Source of the DNA: JBMYYR01 sp965243605 | Lineage (GTDB): Bacteria > Bacteroidota > Bacteroidia > Flavobacteriales > CAJXXR01 | Direction: 5' to 3' | NCBI GenBank assembly: GCA_965243605.1 | Contig: CBDEVQ010000119.1 | Span: forward strand, 1-64,000 | DNA length: 64,000 bases | Part shown: positions 1 to 7,968 of the stretch, in pieces | How positions within the stretch are numbered: the first letter of the stretch is position 1 | How the letters are laid out: every line of letters starts with the position of its first letter | Position numbers and translations under genes: made by a program | Notes under the pieces: generated by a model | What the model was told of the DNA's origin: nothing | What the model saw: only the letters and a program-made list of their open reading frames with translations | Databases searched by the model: none

Positions 1-102
1 TTGAGTTTGGACTTCTTTAGGTTTAATACCCAATATTTTTAAATCTTCCAAAAGTTTTTGTTTATGGATTGGAAGTATGTTATTTTCTAATTGTATAATC
101 AT
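1..102 (-). CDS. Start of a probable DAHP synthase gene (partial, cut by window edge)
   Basis: Only the first 34 codons are present; the gene runs off the left edge. It begins MIIQLENNILPIHKQKLLED and its start codon overlaps the trpA stop as ATGA, so it belongs to the trp operon transcript. The N-terminus resembles that of the flavobacterial 3-deoxy-7-phosphoheptulonate (DAHP) synthases that often follow trpA, the enzyme for the first shikimate-pathway step. With so few residues the assignment rests on N-terminal resemblance and operon context, not on any catalytic motif. The coding frame and start are clear; the function is inferred. Confidence 0.55.
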   Translation of the reverse strand, partial: MIIQLENNILPIHKQKLLEDLKILGIKPKEVQTQ

Positions 103-872
103 CGGATAGATTTTATAAAGTCCGTAATATTATCGTTTAATGTAGAATCCGCTTTAAGCGATTGAATGAATGCACTACCTATTATAGCACCATTGGCATA
201 CTCAGAAGCTAATTTATAACTTGATTTATTATGAATCCCGAAACCAATAAGTCTCGGTACGTCTATGTTTAAATTTCTAATAGACTCAAAGTATTGTATA
301 AGTTCGTTATTAAGGTTTAAACGATTTCCTGTTGTTGAAAATGTAGATACCATATATAGAAAACCGGAACATACTCCACTTATTTCTTTTACTCTAGATA
401 ATGGAGTTTGCGGAGTAATTAAAAAGCAAATTTTAATACCATAAGATTCAAACATAGATTTGTAAGTGCTTTGGTAAATTTCACTGGGTAAATCAGGAAT
501 AATTAATGCGTCAACACCAGCTTGTTTCGCTTGGCGAAGAAATTGTTCTACTCCAATTTGAATAAGTTGGTTTAAATACCCCATCAGTATTATTGGGATT
601 TCAGAAATTTCTGATCGTATTTCAGAAACTTGCTGAAAAATAAGATCGATTGTAATTCCATTTTTTAAAGCCACCTGACTACTATTTTGTATCGTCAAAC
701 CATCGGCTAATGGATCCGAAAATGGCATTCCAATTTCAATCATATCCACTCCATTTTCATAGAGTTGTTTAGCAATTTTTAAGGTATCATTTAACTTAGG
801 ATATCCAGCTGTGAAATATATGTTGAGAATAGAATCTTTAGATCTAAATGTGTTATGAAGTCTATCAGTCAT
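99..872 (-). CDS. trpA: Tryptophan synthase alpha subunit
   Basis: This subunit cleaves indole-3-glycerol phosphate to indole and glyceraldehyde 3-phosphate, and hands indole to TrpB through the alpha2-beta2 tunnel. The 257-aa chain has the TIM-barrel signature: an MIEIGMPFSDPLADG stretch with the catalytic Glu and Asp region near the N-terminus, then ALIIPDLP, and a phosphate-binding GFGIHN segment near the C-terminus. I use the ATG at 872 (MTDRLHNTF) rather than an upstream in-frame start, because it matches family length and overlaps the end of trpB by only 8 bp. The stop overlaps the next gene's start as ATGA. It is the last dedicated trp gene of the operon. Confidence 0.96.
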   Translation of the reverse strand: MTDRLHNTFRSKDSILNIYFTAGYPKLNDTLKIAKQLYENGVDMIEIGMPFSDPLADGLTIQNSSQVALKNGITIDLIFQQVSEIRSEISEIPIILMGYLNQLIQIGVEQFLRQAKQAGVDALIIPDLPSEIYQSTYKSMFESYGIKICFLITPQTPLSRVKEISGVCSGFLYMVSTFSTTGNRLNLNNELIQYFESIRNLNIDVPRLIGFGIHNKSSYKLASEYANGAIIGSAFIQSLKADSTLNDNITDFIKSIR

Positions 873-2049
873 AATTGTAGTAATTAGCAAGTGTGTTCAT
901 ATCTTTATCTCCTCTACCAGATAGGTTAATTACAATGCAGTCGGATGGCGATGTGTCAATACCGTCTAAAGCCGCTAAAGCATGTGCCGATTCTATGGCT
1001 GGAATTATACCCTCCACGTTTATAAGTTGTTTGGCTGCTTTTATGGCTTGGTGGTCCGTTACACTGATGTATTTAGCTCGATTAGTTGTTAATAAATGTG
1101 CATGTAGAGGGCCAATCCCAGGATAATCTAATCCAGCCGAAATTGAATAGGGTTCTGTAATTTGTCCTTCAGAGTTTTGCATTAGAAAGGTTTTACTTCC
1201 ATGAATAATCCCTGGCTTTCCTATTTGTGTTGTCGCTGCTGTTTGTCCAGATTTCACGCCTTTCCCCGCCGCTTCAACAGCTATTAATTCTACGTTAGTG
1301 TCGTTTAAAAAGTGATAAAATGCACCAGCTGCATTGCTTCCTCCACCAACACAAGCGATAATTTTATCGGGGTTTTGTTTACCAGTCTTGGTAAGCAGTT
1401 GTTGTTTAATTTCTTCAGAAATAATAGACTGGAACCTAGAAACAATATCTGGGTAAGGGTGTGGCCCAACAACAGACCCAATGAGATAATAGGTATCTTC
1501 TGGATTAGAAATCCAATCTCGTATGGCTTCGTTCGTAGCGTCTTTTAGTGTCTTACTCCCAGAAGTGACGCTTATAACCTTTGCACCAAGCATTTTCATT
1601 TTGCTAACATTCGGAGCTTGTCTTTTAATATCCACTTCACCCATGTATATTGTGCAGGGTAAATTCATTAAAGCACAAACCGTTGCTGTAGCAACTCCAT
1701 GCTGTCCGGCTCCTGTTTCAGCAATTATTCTTGATTTATTGAGATGTTTTGCTAGTAAAATTTGACCTATGGTATTGTTGATTTTGTGCGAACCAGTATG
1801 GTTTAAGTCTTCACGTTTTAGGTATATATTGCAGTTATAGTGCTTAGAGAGATTGGCGGAGTAGTATAATGGACTCGGTCTGCCAACATAATCTTTTAAT
1901 AACCGTTTAAACTCTTGTTTAAACACATCACTTTCTATTATCCTTATGTAATTTGTTTGTAGTTCATGGATATTATGGTACAGCATTTCTGGAATAAATG
2001 CACCTCCAAATTCACCATAGTATCCTTTTGTGTTAACGTTGTAATTCAT
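865..2049 (-). CDS. trpB: Tryptophan synthase beta subunit
   Basis: This PLP enzyme condenses indole with L-serine to make L-tryptophan. The 394-aa length is standard for TrpB1. The PLP lysine lies in REDLNHTGSHKINN around residue 80-90, followed by ETGAGQHGVAT and the phosphate-binding GGGSNAAG loop around residue 235. The C-terminal INLSGRGDKD motif is also present. It overlaps trpF upstream by 17 bp and trpA downstream by 8 bp, which suggests translational coupling of the two subunits. Nothing about it looks degraded. Confidence 0.97.
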   Translation of the reverse strand: MNYNVNTKGYYGEFGGAFIPEMLYHNIHELQTNYIRIIESDVFKQEFKRLLKDYVGRPSPLYYSANLSKHYNCNIYLKREDLNHTGSHKINNTIGQILLAKHLNKSRIIAETGAGQHGVATATVCALMNLPCTIYMGEVDIKRQAPNVSKMKMLGAKVISVTSGSKTLKDATNEAIRDWISNPEDTYYLIGSVVGPHPYPDIVSRFQSIISEEIKQQLLTKTGKQNPDKIIACVGGGSNAAGAFYHFLNDTNVELIAVEAAGKGVKSGQTAATTQIGKPGIIHGSKTFLMQNSEGQITEPYSISAGLDYPGIGPLHAHLLTTNRAKYISVTDHQAIKAAKQLINVEGIIPAIESAHALAALDGIDTSPSDCIVINLSGRGDKDMNTLANYYNYD

Positions 2050-2647
2050 CTTTGAAAATTGAGATGTTGTTAATGTTTTTTAAAGCAGGCTTATATTCAA
2101 ATTGACTATTAATGTCTATTGCATATAATTTTGGATGGAATAAATATTTTATTTTCCATGCCATAGAAAGTTGAATGCCTCCACTCAGAAAGAATGGTGT
2201 TTCTCCTTTATACTTCTTTAAAATTTCCCAGTTAAAACTTATGCCATTACCTCCAGGTAATTTACCCGTGGCATCAAAAAGAAAGAATTGACAAGTGTTG
2301 GAATATTTATATATGTCGTTGAAATTGGTTTGGGTGTTAATATTAAAGGCTTTTATGACTTTAACTCCAAGTTGAGTAACTTTTAAACAAAACTCTGGGG
2401 ATTCTTGTCCATGAAGTTGTATGTAATCTAATTGGAATTTATTGGTTGCCTTTATAATGTTCTCTATTGTATCGTTTACAAAAACACCAACGTATTTGAC
2501 CTCTTTTGGTTTAGGTATATCTAATGGTTGTGTAACCAATCTCGATGAATTCTTGTAAAAGATAAATCCAACAAAATCTGGTTCTAATTGAAGAAGCTGA
2601 TCAAGGTTATGTTCATCACGCATTCCACAGACTTTTAGTTTAAGCAT
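2033..2647 (-). CDS. trpF: Phosphoribosylanthranilate isomerase
   Basis: It carries out the Amadori rearrangement of N-(5-phosphoribosyl)anthranilate to CdRP. The 204-aa TIM-barrel starts MLKLKVCGMRDEHNL, containing the catalytic Cys of the KVCGMR motif. Later come the conserved FDATGKLPGGNGISFNW phosphate-binding stretch, with the general-acid Asp, and LSGGIQ. It overlaps trpC by 8 bp and trpB by 17 bp. TrpF is a separate gene here and not fused to TrpC as in enterobacteria, the usual Bacteroidota arrangement. The C-terminal half is somewhat divergent, but the key motifs are visible. Confidence 0.94.
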   Translation of the reverse strand: MLKLKVCGMRDEHNLDQLLQLEPDFVGFIFYKNSSRLVTQPLDIPKPKEVKYVGVFVNDTIENIIKATNKFQLDYIQLHGQESPEFCLKVTQLGVKVIKAFNINTQTNFNDIYKYSNTCQFFLFDATGKLPGGNGISFNWEILKKYKGETPFFLSGGIQLSMAWKIKYLFHPKLYAIDINSQFEYKPALKNINNISIFKDELQR

Positions 2648-3437
2648 GACTTACGTTTTTTATTTGATTAATAAATTGTTTACAGGCCAATGCAGGATTA
2701 GGCATTTTCATAAATAGTTCACCGATTAAAAATCCTTGAAAACCACAAGTTCTTAAATGGTCAATATCTTTATGTGAGCTAATCCCACTTTCAGCCACTT
2801 TTACCACATGACTTGGTAATTGCTCTGCCAATCGAATAGATCGGTTAAAGTCAACCTCAAAAGAATCTAAGTTTCTATTGTTGATGCCAACAAGCGTAAT
2901 GCCTTCAACATATTTATCCAGTTCGCTTTCTTCATGTATTTCTAAGAGAACTTCTAATCCCAGTTGTCGAGCTAATGTCGTGAAGTTGATAATTTGAGCT
3001 TTAGTAAGAATTCTAGCGATGAGTAATATGGCATCGGCACCTATCGCTTTAGCTTCTATAATTTGATATTCAGAAACAATAAAGTCTTTTCTTAATATCG
3101 GACAGAAATTTAAGTTTCTTGCCGTTGTTAAATCTTCATCTTTACCCTTAAAAAAATGAGTGTCGGTTAGAACAGAAAGAGCAGAGGCACCTGCTTGCAT
3201 ATAGCCAACTGAAGTTTCTTCAATATCAGCATATAGATTAATATTCCCTTTAGAAGGTGAGGCTCTTTTGAATTCAGCTATTATTCCAGATTTATCGTTC
3301 CGATTTAGATATTTTGTTAATGAAACAACATCCGATTCAAAATATAGACTTTGTTCTAAGCGTTTAATAGGAAAGAGTTCAGCTTTGTTATGAACTTCCT
3401 TGTTTTTAAATCTTACGATTGTGTTTAATATATTCAT
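2640..3437 (-). CDS. trpC: Indole-3-glycerol-phosphate synthase
   Basis: It closes the ring of CdRP to indole-3-glycerol phosphate with loss of CO2. From the ATG at 3437 (MNILNTIVRFKNKEV) the protein has 265 aa, the family length. A longer in-frame extension exists but would overlap trpD by about 70 bp and has no family counterpart. Motifs seen in order are AEFKRASPSKGNI, LRKDFIVSEYQIIEAKAIGADAILLI, LEVLLEIHEESEL, GINNRNL and VAESGI, all part of the IGPS TIM-barrel active site. There are only 2 nt between the trpD stop and this start. Confidence 0.96.
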   Translation of the reverse strand: MNILNTIVRFKNKEVHNKAELFPIKRLEQSLYFESDVVSLTKYLNRNDKSGIIAEFKRASPSKGNINLYADIEETSVGYMQAGASALSVLTDTHFFKGKDEDLTTARNLNFCPILRKDFIVSEYQIIEAKAIGADAILLIARILTKAQIINFTTLARQLGLEVLLEIHEESELDKYVEGITLVGINNRNLDSFEVDFNRSIRLAEQLPSHVVKVAESGISSHKDIDHLRTCGFQGFLIGELFMKMPNPALACKQFINQIKNVSHA

Positions 3438-3439
3438 AA

Positions 3440-4426
3440 CTATTGACATAATTTTTTTAAGGTTTGGTATGCTCGTCCAGATTCTATTGAGTCTTGTGCT
3501 ATATGTAGACACGCGGTGAGTTCTTTGTTTGGTTCTATAGTTTGTATCGCTAATGCGGCATTAGCCATAACAACAGATTTTTGTTCTTTCGTACTATTGT
3601 TTTTAAGAATATCAATCAGAATTTGAGCAGAATCTTTAACAGATTGCCCTCCTTTTAGTTGAGATGGTGCAATAGGTTTGGATGAAAAATCTTCTGGATC
3701 TAAGATATATTCATTAGAATTTGAATATACTTTAGCAGAACCTGTTAATGAGATCTCATCATATCCATCTAGACTGTGTATTACTTGATATGTTGTTGAG
3801 GTGTTTTGCAATAAGTAGTGATACAATCTGGCTACTTCTAGATTGTAAACCCCAATAAGTTGGTAGTTTGGTGATGATGGATTGACCAAAGGCCCCAGAA
3901 TATTAAAAAATGTTTTTACTTTAAGGGTTTTCCTTATTGGCGCAACAAATTTCATTGCAGGATGAAATAAAGGAGCATGAAGCATACAGAAATTGGTAGA
4001 GTCCAATTGCTTTTTCAACGTGTATTCATCATTATTGAATTTATAGCCTAAGTATTCCATTACATGGGAAGATCCACAAATGGATGAAACTCCATAGTTA
4101 CCATGCTTTGTTACTTTATAGCCAGCTCCGGCAAGTACGAGTCCAGTAACTGTTGAAATATTAAAACTGTGCTTTCCATCACCTCCCGTACCACATATAT
4201 CTATAGTTTCGTGATCTGAAAAGTCCACTTTAATACATAAATCCATTAAGGCCTGTTTAAATCCTAAGAGCTCCTCTACGGTTGTTTTTTGTAAAATATA
4301 GGATGTAATAAATGCGGTCATTTCATTGGAATGACATTTACCTTGCCCAATTAACATTAAGGCTTCATAAGCACTCTGTTTGGAGAGGCTTTGTTTTTTA
4401 AATCGTTGTTTAAGAATTGTGTTCAT
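3440..4426 (-). CDS. trpD: Anthranilate phosphoribosyltransferase
   Basis: It transfers phosphoribose from PRPP to anthranilate. The 328-aa protein has the helical N-terminal domain followed by the diagnostic glycine-rich ICGTGGDGKHSFNISTVTG PRPP site near residue 78-96. KHGNYGVSSICGSSHVMEYLGY follows it. NILGPLVNP is present near residue 175. The gene is not fused to trpG. Its ATG overlaps the trpG stop by 4 bp. Residues for PRPP and metal binding look intact. Confidence 0.96.
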   Translation of the reverse strand: MNTILKQRFKKQSLSKQSAYEALMLIGQGKCHSNEMTAFITSYILQKTTVEELLGFKQALMDLCIKVDFSDHETIDICGTGGDGKHSFNISTVTGLVLAGAGYKVTKHGNYGVSSICGSSHVMEYLGYKFNNDEYTLKKQLDSTNFCMLHAPLFHPAMKFVAPIRKTLKVKTFFNILGPLVNPSSPNYQLIGVYNLEVARLYHYLLQNTSTTYQVIHSLDGYDEISLTGSAKVYSNSNEYILDPEDFSSKPIAPSQLKGGQSVKDSAQILIDILKNNSTKEQKSVVMANAALAIQTIEPNKELTACLHIAQDSIESGRAYQTLKKLCQ

Positions 4427-5001
4427 GGCATTGTAATAAAGTTTTTAATCATTGTTTTTCCGTATTCAGTCAAAATGGATTCTGGGTGAAATTGGACTCC
4501 ATAGACTTGGTGGTGTTTATGACGTACAGACATAATTTGATGATTATGATCTCTAGAGGTTATTTTAAGATTTTGTAAATCCTGTTGGTTATCAACAACC
4601 CAACTGTGGTATCTACCAACATTTATTTTTGACGGTATATTTTGAAAAATAGGATCCTTAAAATCTTCTATTTTAATTTCTGTAGATACACCGTGATAAA
4701 CGTGTTCTAGGTTTTTAAGTGTGTTACCATATACTTCCGCAATGGCTTGCATACCTAAACAAACACCCAAAATCTTTTTAGTACTTCCGTAAGTTTTTAT
4801 GATCTGTTTTAATAGCCCAGCATCTTTTGGTAACCCTGGTCCAGGAGATAAAATGATATAATCATAATGGTTAACAGATTCAAGGTCTATTTTGTCGTTT
4901 CTAAAGACATCTACATTGGCATCGCTTATTTCCTTTATATAATGAACAAGGTTGTAGGTAAATGAATCGTAATTATCGAGCACTAGTATGTTTGTTGTCA
5001 T
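4423..5001 (-). CDS. trpG: Anthranilate synthase glutamine amidotransferase subunit
   Basis: This class I glutamine amidotransferase supplies ammonia to TrpE. The 192-aa protein carries the three hallmark segments: LSPGPGLPKDAG, the nucleophile elbow LGVCLGMQAIAE with the catalytic Cys, and VQFHPESILTEYG with the His and Glu of the triad. It lies 2 bp after trpE and overlaps trpD by 4 bp, so all three are translated together. The same protein might also serve aminodeoxychorismate synthase if no separate pabA exists, but nothing in the window tests that. Confidence 0.96.
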   Translation of the reverse strand: MTTNILVLDNYDSFTYNLVHYIKEISDANVDVFRNDKIDLESVNHYDYIILSPGPGLPKDAGLLKQIIKTYGSTKKILGVCLGMQAIAEVYGNTLKNLEHVYHGVSTEIKIEDFKDPIFQNIPSKINVGRYHSWVVDNQQDLQNLKITSRDHNHQIMSVRHKHHQVYGVQFHPESILTEYGKTMIKNFITMP

Positions 5002-5003
5002 AA

Positions 5004-6383
5004 TTAAAAGGTTTGAGCAAGGGTTAAGGCTTTCTTGAGTGCACTTAATTTATGGTTGACTTCGGCAAGTTCTTTTTCTTCATTGGAGTCTATAACAATT
5101 CCAGCGCCTGCTTGACTAAACAAGGTGTTCTCTTTGCTAAGGAAACTTCGAATAGTAATGGCTTGGTTAATAGATCCGTCTAATCCGAAATATCCAATAG
5201 ACCCTCCATAAAACCCACGAGATTGATTTTCATAGTGGTCTATAAGTTGAATGGCTTTGTATTTAGGTGCACCGCTTAGTGTTCCTGCAGGAAAGGTGTC
5301 AGCGAAAATATTAAGTGCATCTTTTGGATTGATATCAGCTTGAATTTCTGAAACCATATGAATAACATGACTGTAATATTGAATAGATTTGTACTTAGAA
5401 ATGGTAACATTTTCACCATGTTTGCTTAGATCATTTCTTGCTAGATCTACCAACATATTATGCTCTGCATTTTCTTTCGGATCTTGTTTAAGAGCATCAG
5501 CTAATTGCTTGTCTTTATCTTCTTCTCCTGAGCGTTTAAATGTTCCAGCAATGGGGTTAAGGATTGCTTTTCCATTCTCAATTTTTAGTTGAGCTTCTGG
5601 TGATGATCCAAATATTTTAAAATCACCATAATCAAAATAGAAAAGGTAGGGTGAAGGATTAATTGCTCTGAGGGCTCTGTATACGTTAAATTCATCGCCC
5701 TTAAATGTTTGAGAAAACTGTCTAGACATCACAATTTGAAATACATCGCCAGCTTTGCAATGCATTTTACCTTTAGTAACCAAATCTTTGAAGGTATCTG
5801 AACTCATATTAGATTTCTCTAAATTGGCAATCTTAAATTTATGAGTTGAAGTTTGTGCAGACGTGATAAGTTCCATGAGTCCTTCTAAACCTGAGGGACT
5901 ATCATCAATTAAAAATTCATGAATTGTAATTGTTTTTTTATGGTGATCAAATTCAATAATGAATTGAAATAAATGATAAGATAATTCCGGAATAGTATTC
6001 TGTTTAGCGAAATCTAGTGTAATGTCTTCAAAGTAACGGACTGCGTCATAAGTGGAATGTCCAAAAAACTTAACAAGAGGTTTTTGATGATCTTGAACGG
6101 TAAAAGACTCCATGAATTCTGTAAGTTCAGAAATAACCTGTGTGCCTGGTTTAATGGAGATCTGCTCCGTTTCGTGTTTTGATGTAATGGAAATTTGATT
6201 TTTATCGACCACAAAAGAGGCTATTGAATGTAATCCGATGAATGATTTTGGTTGTTCACTTGAATGATGGTCTGCACTTTCAAGCATCAGACTTTGACTA
6301 AACTCATCTCTAAGGTTTAGGTAGAGGTTAACTGGAGTTAATAGGTCGTAAATCAGTGTTTTGGATGTTATTTTTAAATTCAT
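5004..6383 (-). CDS. trpE: Anthranilate synthase component I
   Basis: It converts chorismate to anthranilate using ammonia from TrpG, the committed and feedback-inhibited step. The 459-aa protein starts at the ATG at 6383; an upstream in-frame start at 6401 would be GTG and lies in the attenuator U tract. Residues 34-36 form the LES motif that in TrpE binds inhibitory tryptophan, arguing for trpE over pabB. The C-terminal chorismate-binding domain has AGTFKRSGEEDKD, NPSPYLFYFDYG, FPAGTLSGAPKYKA and QAGAGIVIDSNEEKE. First structural gene of the operon, 18 nt downstream of a terminator-like hairpin. Confidence 0.97.
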   Translation of the reverse strand: MNLKITSKTLIYDLLTPVNLYLNLRDEFSQSLMLESADHHSSEQPKSFIGLHSIASFVVDKNQISITSKHETEQISIKPGTQVISELTEFMESFTVQDHQKPLVKFFGHSTYDAVRYFEDITLDFAKQNTIPELSYHLFQFIIEFDHHKKTITIHEFLIDDSPSGLEGLMELITSAQTSTHKFKIANLEKSNMSSDTFKDLVTKGKMHCKAGDVFQIVMSRQFSQTFKGDEFNVYRALRAINPSPYLFYFDYGDFKIFGSSPEAQLKIENGKAILNPIAGTFKRSGEEDKDKQLADALKQDPKENAEHNMLVDLARNDLSKHGENVTISKYKSIQYYSHVIHMVSEIQADINPKDALNIFADTFPAGTLSGAPKYKAIQLIDHYENQSRGFYGGSIGYFGLDGSINQAITIRSFLSKENTLFSQAGAGIVIDSNEEKELAEVNHKLSALKKALTLAQTF

Positions 6384-6401
6384 GATGGAAAAGTTTGGCA
6401 C

Positions 6402-6437
6402 AAAAAAAAGGCTTAGCGCGCGCTAAGCCTTTTTTAG
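6402..6437 (-). terminator. trp attenuator hairpin
   Basis: A perfect 20-bp palindrome, GGCTTAGCGCGCGCTAAGCC (6410-6429), is flanked by runs of A and T. Read on the minus strand it is a tight GC-rich hairpin followed by eight U residues, an intrinsic terminator. It lies between the leader peptide and trpE, so unless it is overridden it would stop transcription 18 nt before the first structural gene. I could not find a convincing full-length antiterminator partner; CCUUCUU just after the leader stop can pair imperfectly with the AAAAAGG at the base of the hairpin. Confidence 0.9.
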
Positions 6438-6475
6438 TATAGATATGTAAATTTATTTTTTTTATACAAGAAGGA

Positions 6476-6520
6476 TCAGTTCACGTTTTGTCGATTAAAA
6501 CGGAACCACCACCAATTCAT
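6476..6520 (-). CDS. trpL: trp operon leader peptide, MNWWWFRFNRQNVN
   Basis: A 14-codon frame begins with ATG at 6520 and ends with TGA at 6476-6478. Codons 3-5 are three consecutive TGG (Trp). It sits between a good promoter and the attenuator hairpin upstream of trpE, the arrangement of ribosome-mediated attenuation as known for enterobacterial trp. Stalling at the Trp codons when charged tRNA-Trp is scarce would be the sensor. Within the coding segment, GGUUC over the last Trp and Phe codons can pair with GAACU near the stop. Three adjacent rare codons in so short a frame at this place are very unlikely by chance. Confidence 0.9.
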   Translation of the reverse strand: MNWWWFRFNRQNVN

Positions 6521-6549
6521 ATTTGAAATTCTTGCTGTCATACTGGGTA

Positions 6550-6582
6550 CAAACTTAATGAAAAAAAGTTTGTGTTTGCAAA
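6550..6582 (-). promoter_or_regulatory. Bacteroidetes-type promoter of the trp operon
   Basis: On the minus strand, TTTG (6579-6582) is followed after 21 nt by TAAGTTTG (6550-6557). This matches the Bacteroidetes primary-sigma consensus TTTG, about 17-23 nt, TAnnTTTG. Transcription would start roughly 20-25 nt before the leader-peptide ATG at 6520, a sensible untranslated leader. Confidence 0.8.
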
Positions 6583-6710
6583 TATTGTATGGTTAATATA
6601 AGGTTATGGATTTAACTAAGGAGGTTAGTAATCATATTTTCAGTAGTTTAAGATTGGTAGGTTATTCCATTCTTATTTATTATTTTCACAAGTTAATTAG
6701 AGTAATAATT

Positions 6711-6971
6711 ATGTTTAGAACTATGAATATTAAATCAATTGGATTAATAACTTTATTCCTGATACCTATTTTAGTATTTGGTCAATTTAAAAGTCCAGAG
6801 GAAATTGAAAAATTATATTGGACAACAGAAGCATTTTCAATGCCAGATTATCCTGAGAAATGGAAGACTGAATCTGCAATAATTCTGAGTCAAAATGAAT
6901 CTTTAAAATATGATCGATTTAGATCAGATAAAAATGTAATTACAGCATTAAGAAGACAAATTCTTTTATAG
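6711..6971 (+). pseudogene. N-terminal remnant of a secreted protein, cut by an insertion sequence
   Basis: The frame from 6711 (or the ATG at 6723, MNIKSIGLITLF) encodes a signal peptide ending near VFGQ. About 60 residues of mature protein follow, including YPEKWKTESAIILSQNES. The frame stops at TAG on the edge of the IS1595-type element. That mature segment resembles the start of large flavobacterial periplasmic proteins of the DUF3857 kind, but this is only a resemblance. No continuation is found on the other side of the IS, where an unrelated gene lies in the opposite orientation, so the rest has been deleted. Probably non-functional. Confidence 0.6.
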
Positions 6972-7958
6972 GGTTACCCATTTAAATCTCGACAATTCTA
7001 ATATCCTTACTTATTGCTGGTTTATGTTGAACAAAACGTTCAATAATTTTATCTAAAATGGACTTTCTATGATTTCTTCTGTTATACCTAAAGAAGTATT
7101 CATCGATATATTTTTGTAAATATTCCTTATTACAATAAGAATGAACACCTCTGAGCCAATTCTTAAAGTTTCTAATTTGTATATGAAGCATTTTAAAATT
7201 CGTTCCATTCTCTGATAGAGTCTGATTTAGATTGGGATATTCTTCAATTAATGGCTTGTATCCACTCCATCCATCGGCTAAAATACTGGCATCTGACTTG
7301 ATATGAGCATCAAAAATTGGTTTTAGTGATTTTGAGCTTTAATCTTGAATTACTTTAGCATAACCCCTACCAGATTTACCATCTCGGTATTCAAATGCAA
7401 TAACCACTCGAAATTTCTTTTCACTTTTACTTCGTCCTTGTTCTCCAACCTGTGGCGTACCAATCTCAAATTCATCTACATGAACATTTCCTTCTAATGG
7501 ATAATTCTCAGAACTTTTCATAGCAAGTTGTACCTTCTGACGAAATAACCAAGCCGTTTTTTGATTGACTCCAAAATGTTCCGCTAACCAAATACTATTG
7601 GCTCCTTTTTTACTTGAAGTTATCTCATAAAGCATTTCAAAAGCCTTATCTATTCCAAATTTCAATTTATGAAATAAAGTTCCTGAGGTTGTAGATTCAT
7701 CATAACCGCACTTCTTACAACGCCTACTACTTGGCTGTTTTCCTTTAATAAATCCAGTAAATTCACAACGTGAACAAGAATAACCATCTGGCCATTTTAA
7801 TTCTGCTAAAAATTCATAGCAAGATTTTTTACGTTCGAAACGTTTCTTAAAAGTCTCTCTATCAATCTCTTTTAGTATTTTCATATCATCAGGATTTGAA
7901 TACAATTTACAAAATAACACACTCATAAACAATTATTTGTGAACAATATGGGTAACCC
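6971..7958. mobile_element. IS1595-family (ISXO2-like) insertion sequence, degraded
   Basis: The element is about 990 bp, bounded by exact 10-bp terminal inverted repeats GGGTTACCCA (6971-6980 and 7949-7958). The repeats can be extended by TA on the outer side of both ends. It holds one transposase gene on the minus strand, interrupted by an in-frame stop. No matching target-site duplication is visible next to the ends, which fits a rearranged insertion: the gene on the left is truncated and its remainder is absent on the right. It ends 10 bp from the stop codon of the HMA-domain gene. Confidence 0.85.
6982..7926 (-). pseudogene. ISXO2-like transposase with in-frame stop codon
   Basis: The reading frame from the ATG at 7926 encodes a zinc ribbon (CSRC then CKKC, about residues 45-70), the TSSKKGANSIWLAEHFGV helix-turn-helix and the catalytic NVHVDEFEIG. 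A TAA then interrupts it at 7339-7341, after VIQD. Beyond the stop the same frame continues without a gap through ILADGWSGYKPL, the second catalytic Asp, and HIQIRNFKNWLRGVHSYC. It ends at 6982 with the family's normal C-terminus. A single base change in one codon would restore about 314 residues, so this is a nonsense mutation, not a frameshift. The truncated product lacks the second half of the catalytic domain. Confidence 0.88.
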
Positions 7959-7968
7959 TAAAATATAA

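Noticed and set aside
893..1765. Open frames on the plus strand opposite trpB
   Set aside because: They lie antisense to a clearly conserved gene, have no recognisable product and no separate start signals. The same applies to similar frames opposite fhs, pyrB, aroC and the symporter gene.
3438..3512. Longer trpC product starting inside trpD
   Set aside because: It would overlap trpD by about 70 bp, and the added 25 residues are translated trpD sequence in another frame. The ATG at 3437 gives family length.
6384..6401. Longer trpE start at a GTG 18 bp upstream
   Set aside because: The extension lies in the spacer after the attenuator U tract and adds residues not expected in TrpE; the ATG at 6383 is preferred.
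6961..7968. Target-site duplication for the IS1595-type element
   Set aside because: The eight bases outside each end (CTTTTATA and TAAAATAT) do not match, nor do shifted alternatives. No duplication is claimed.
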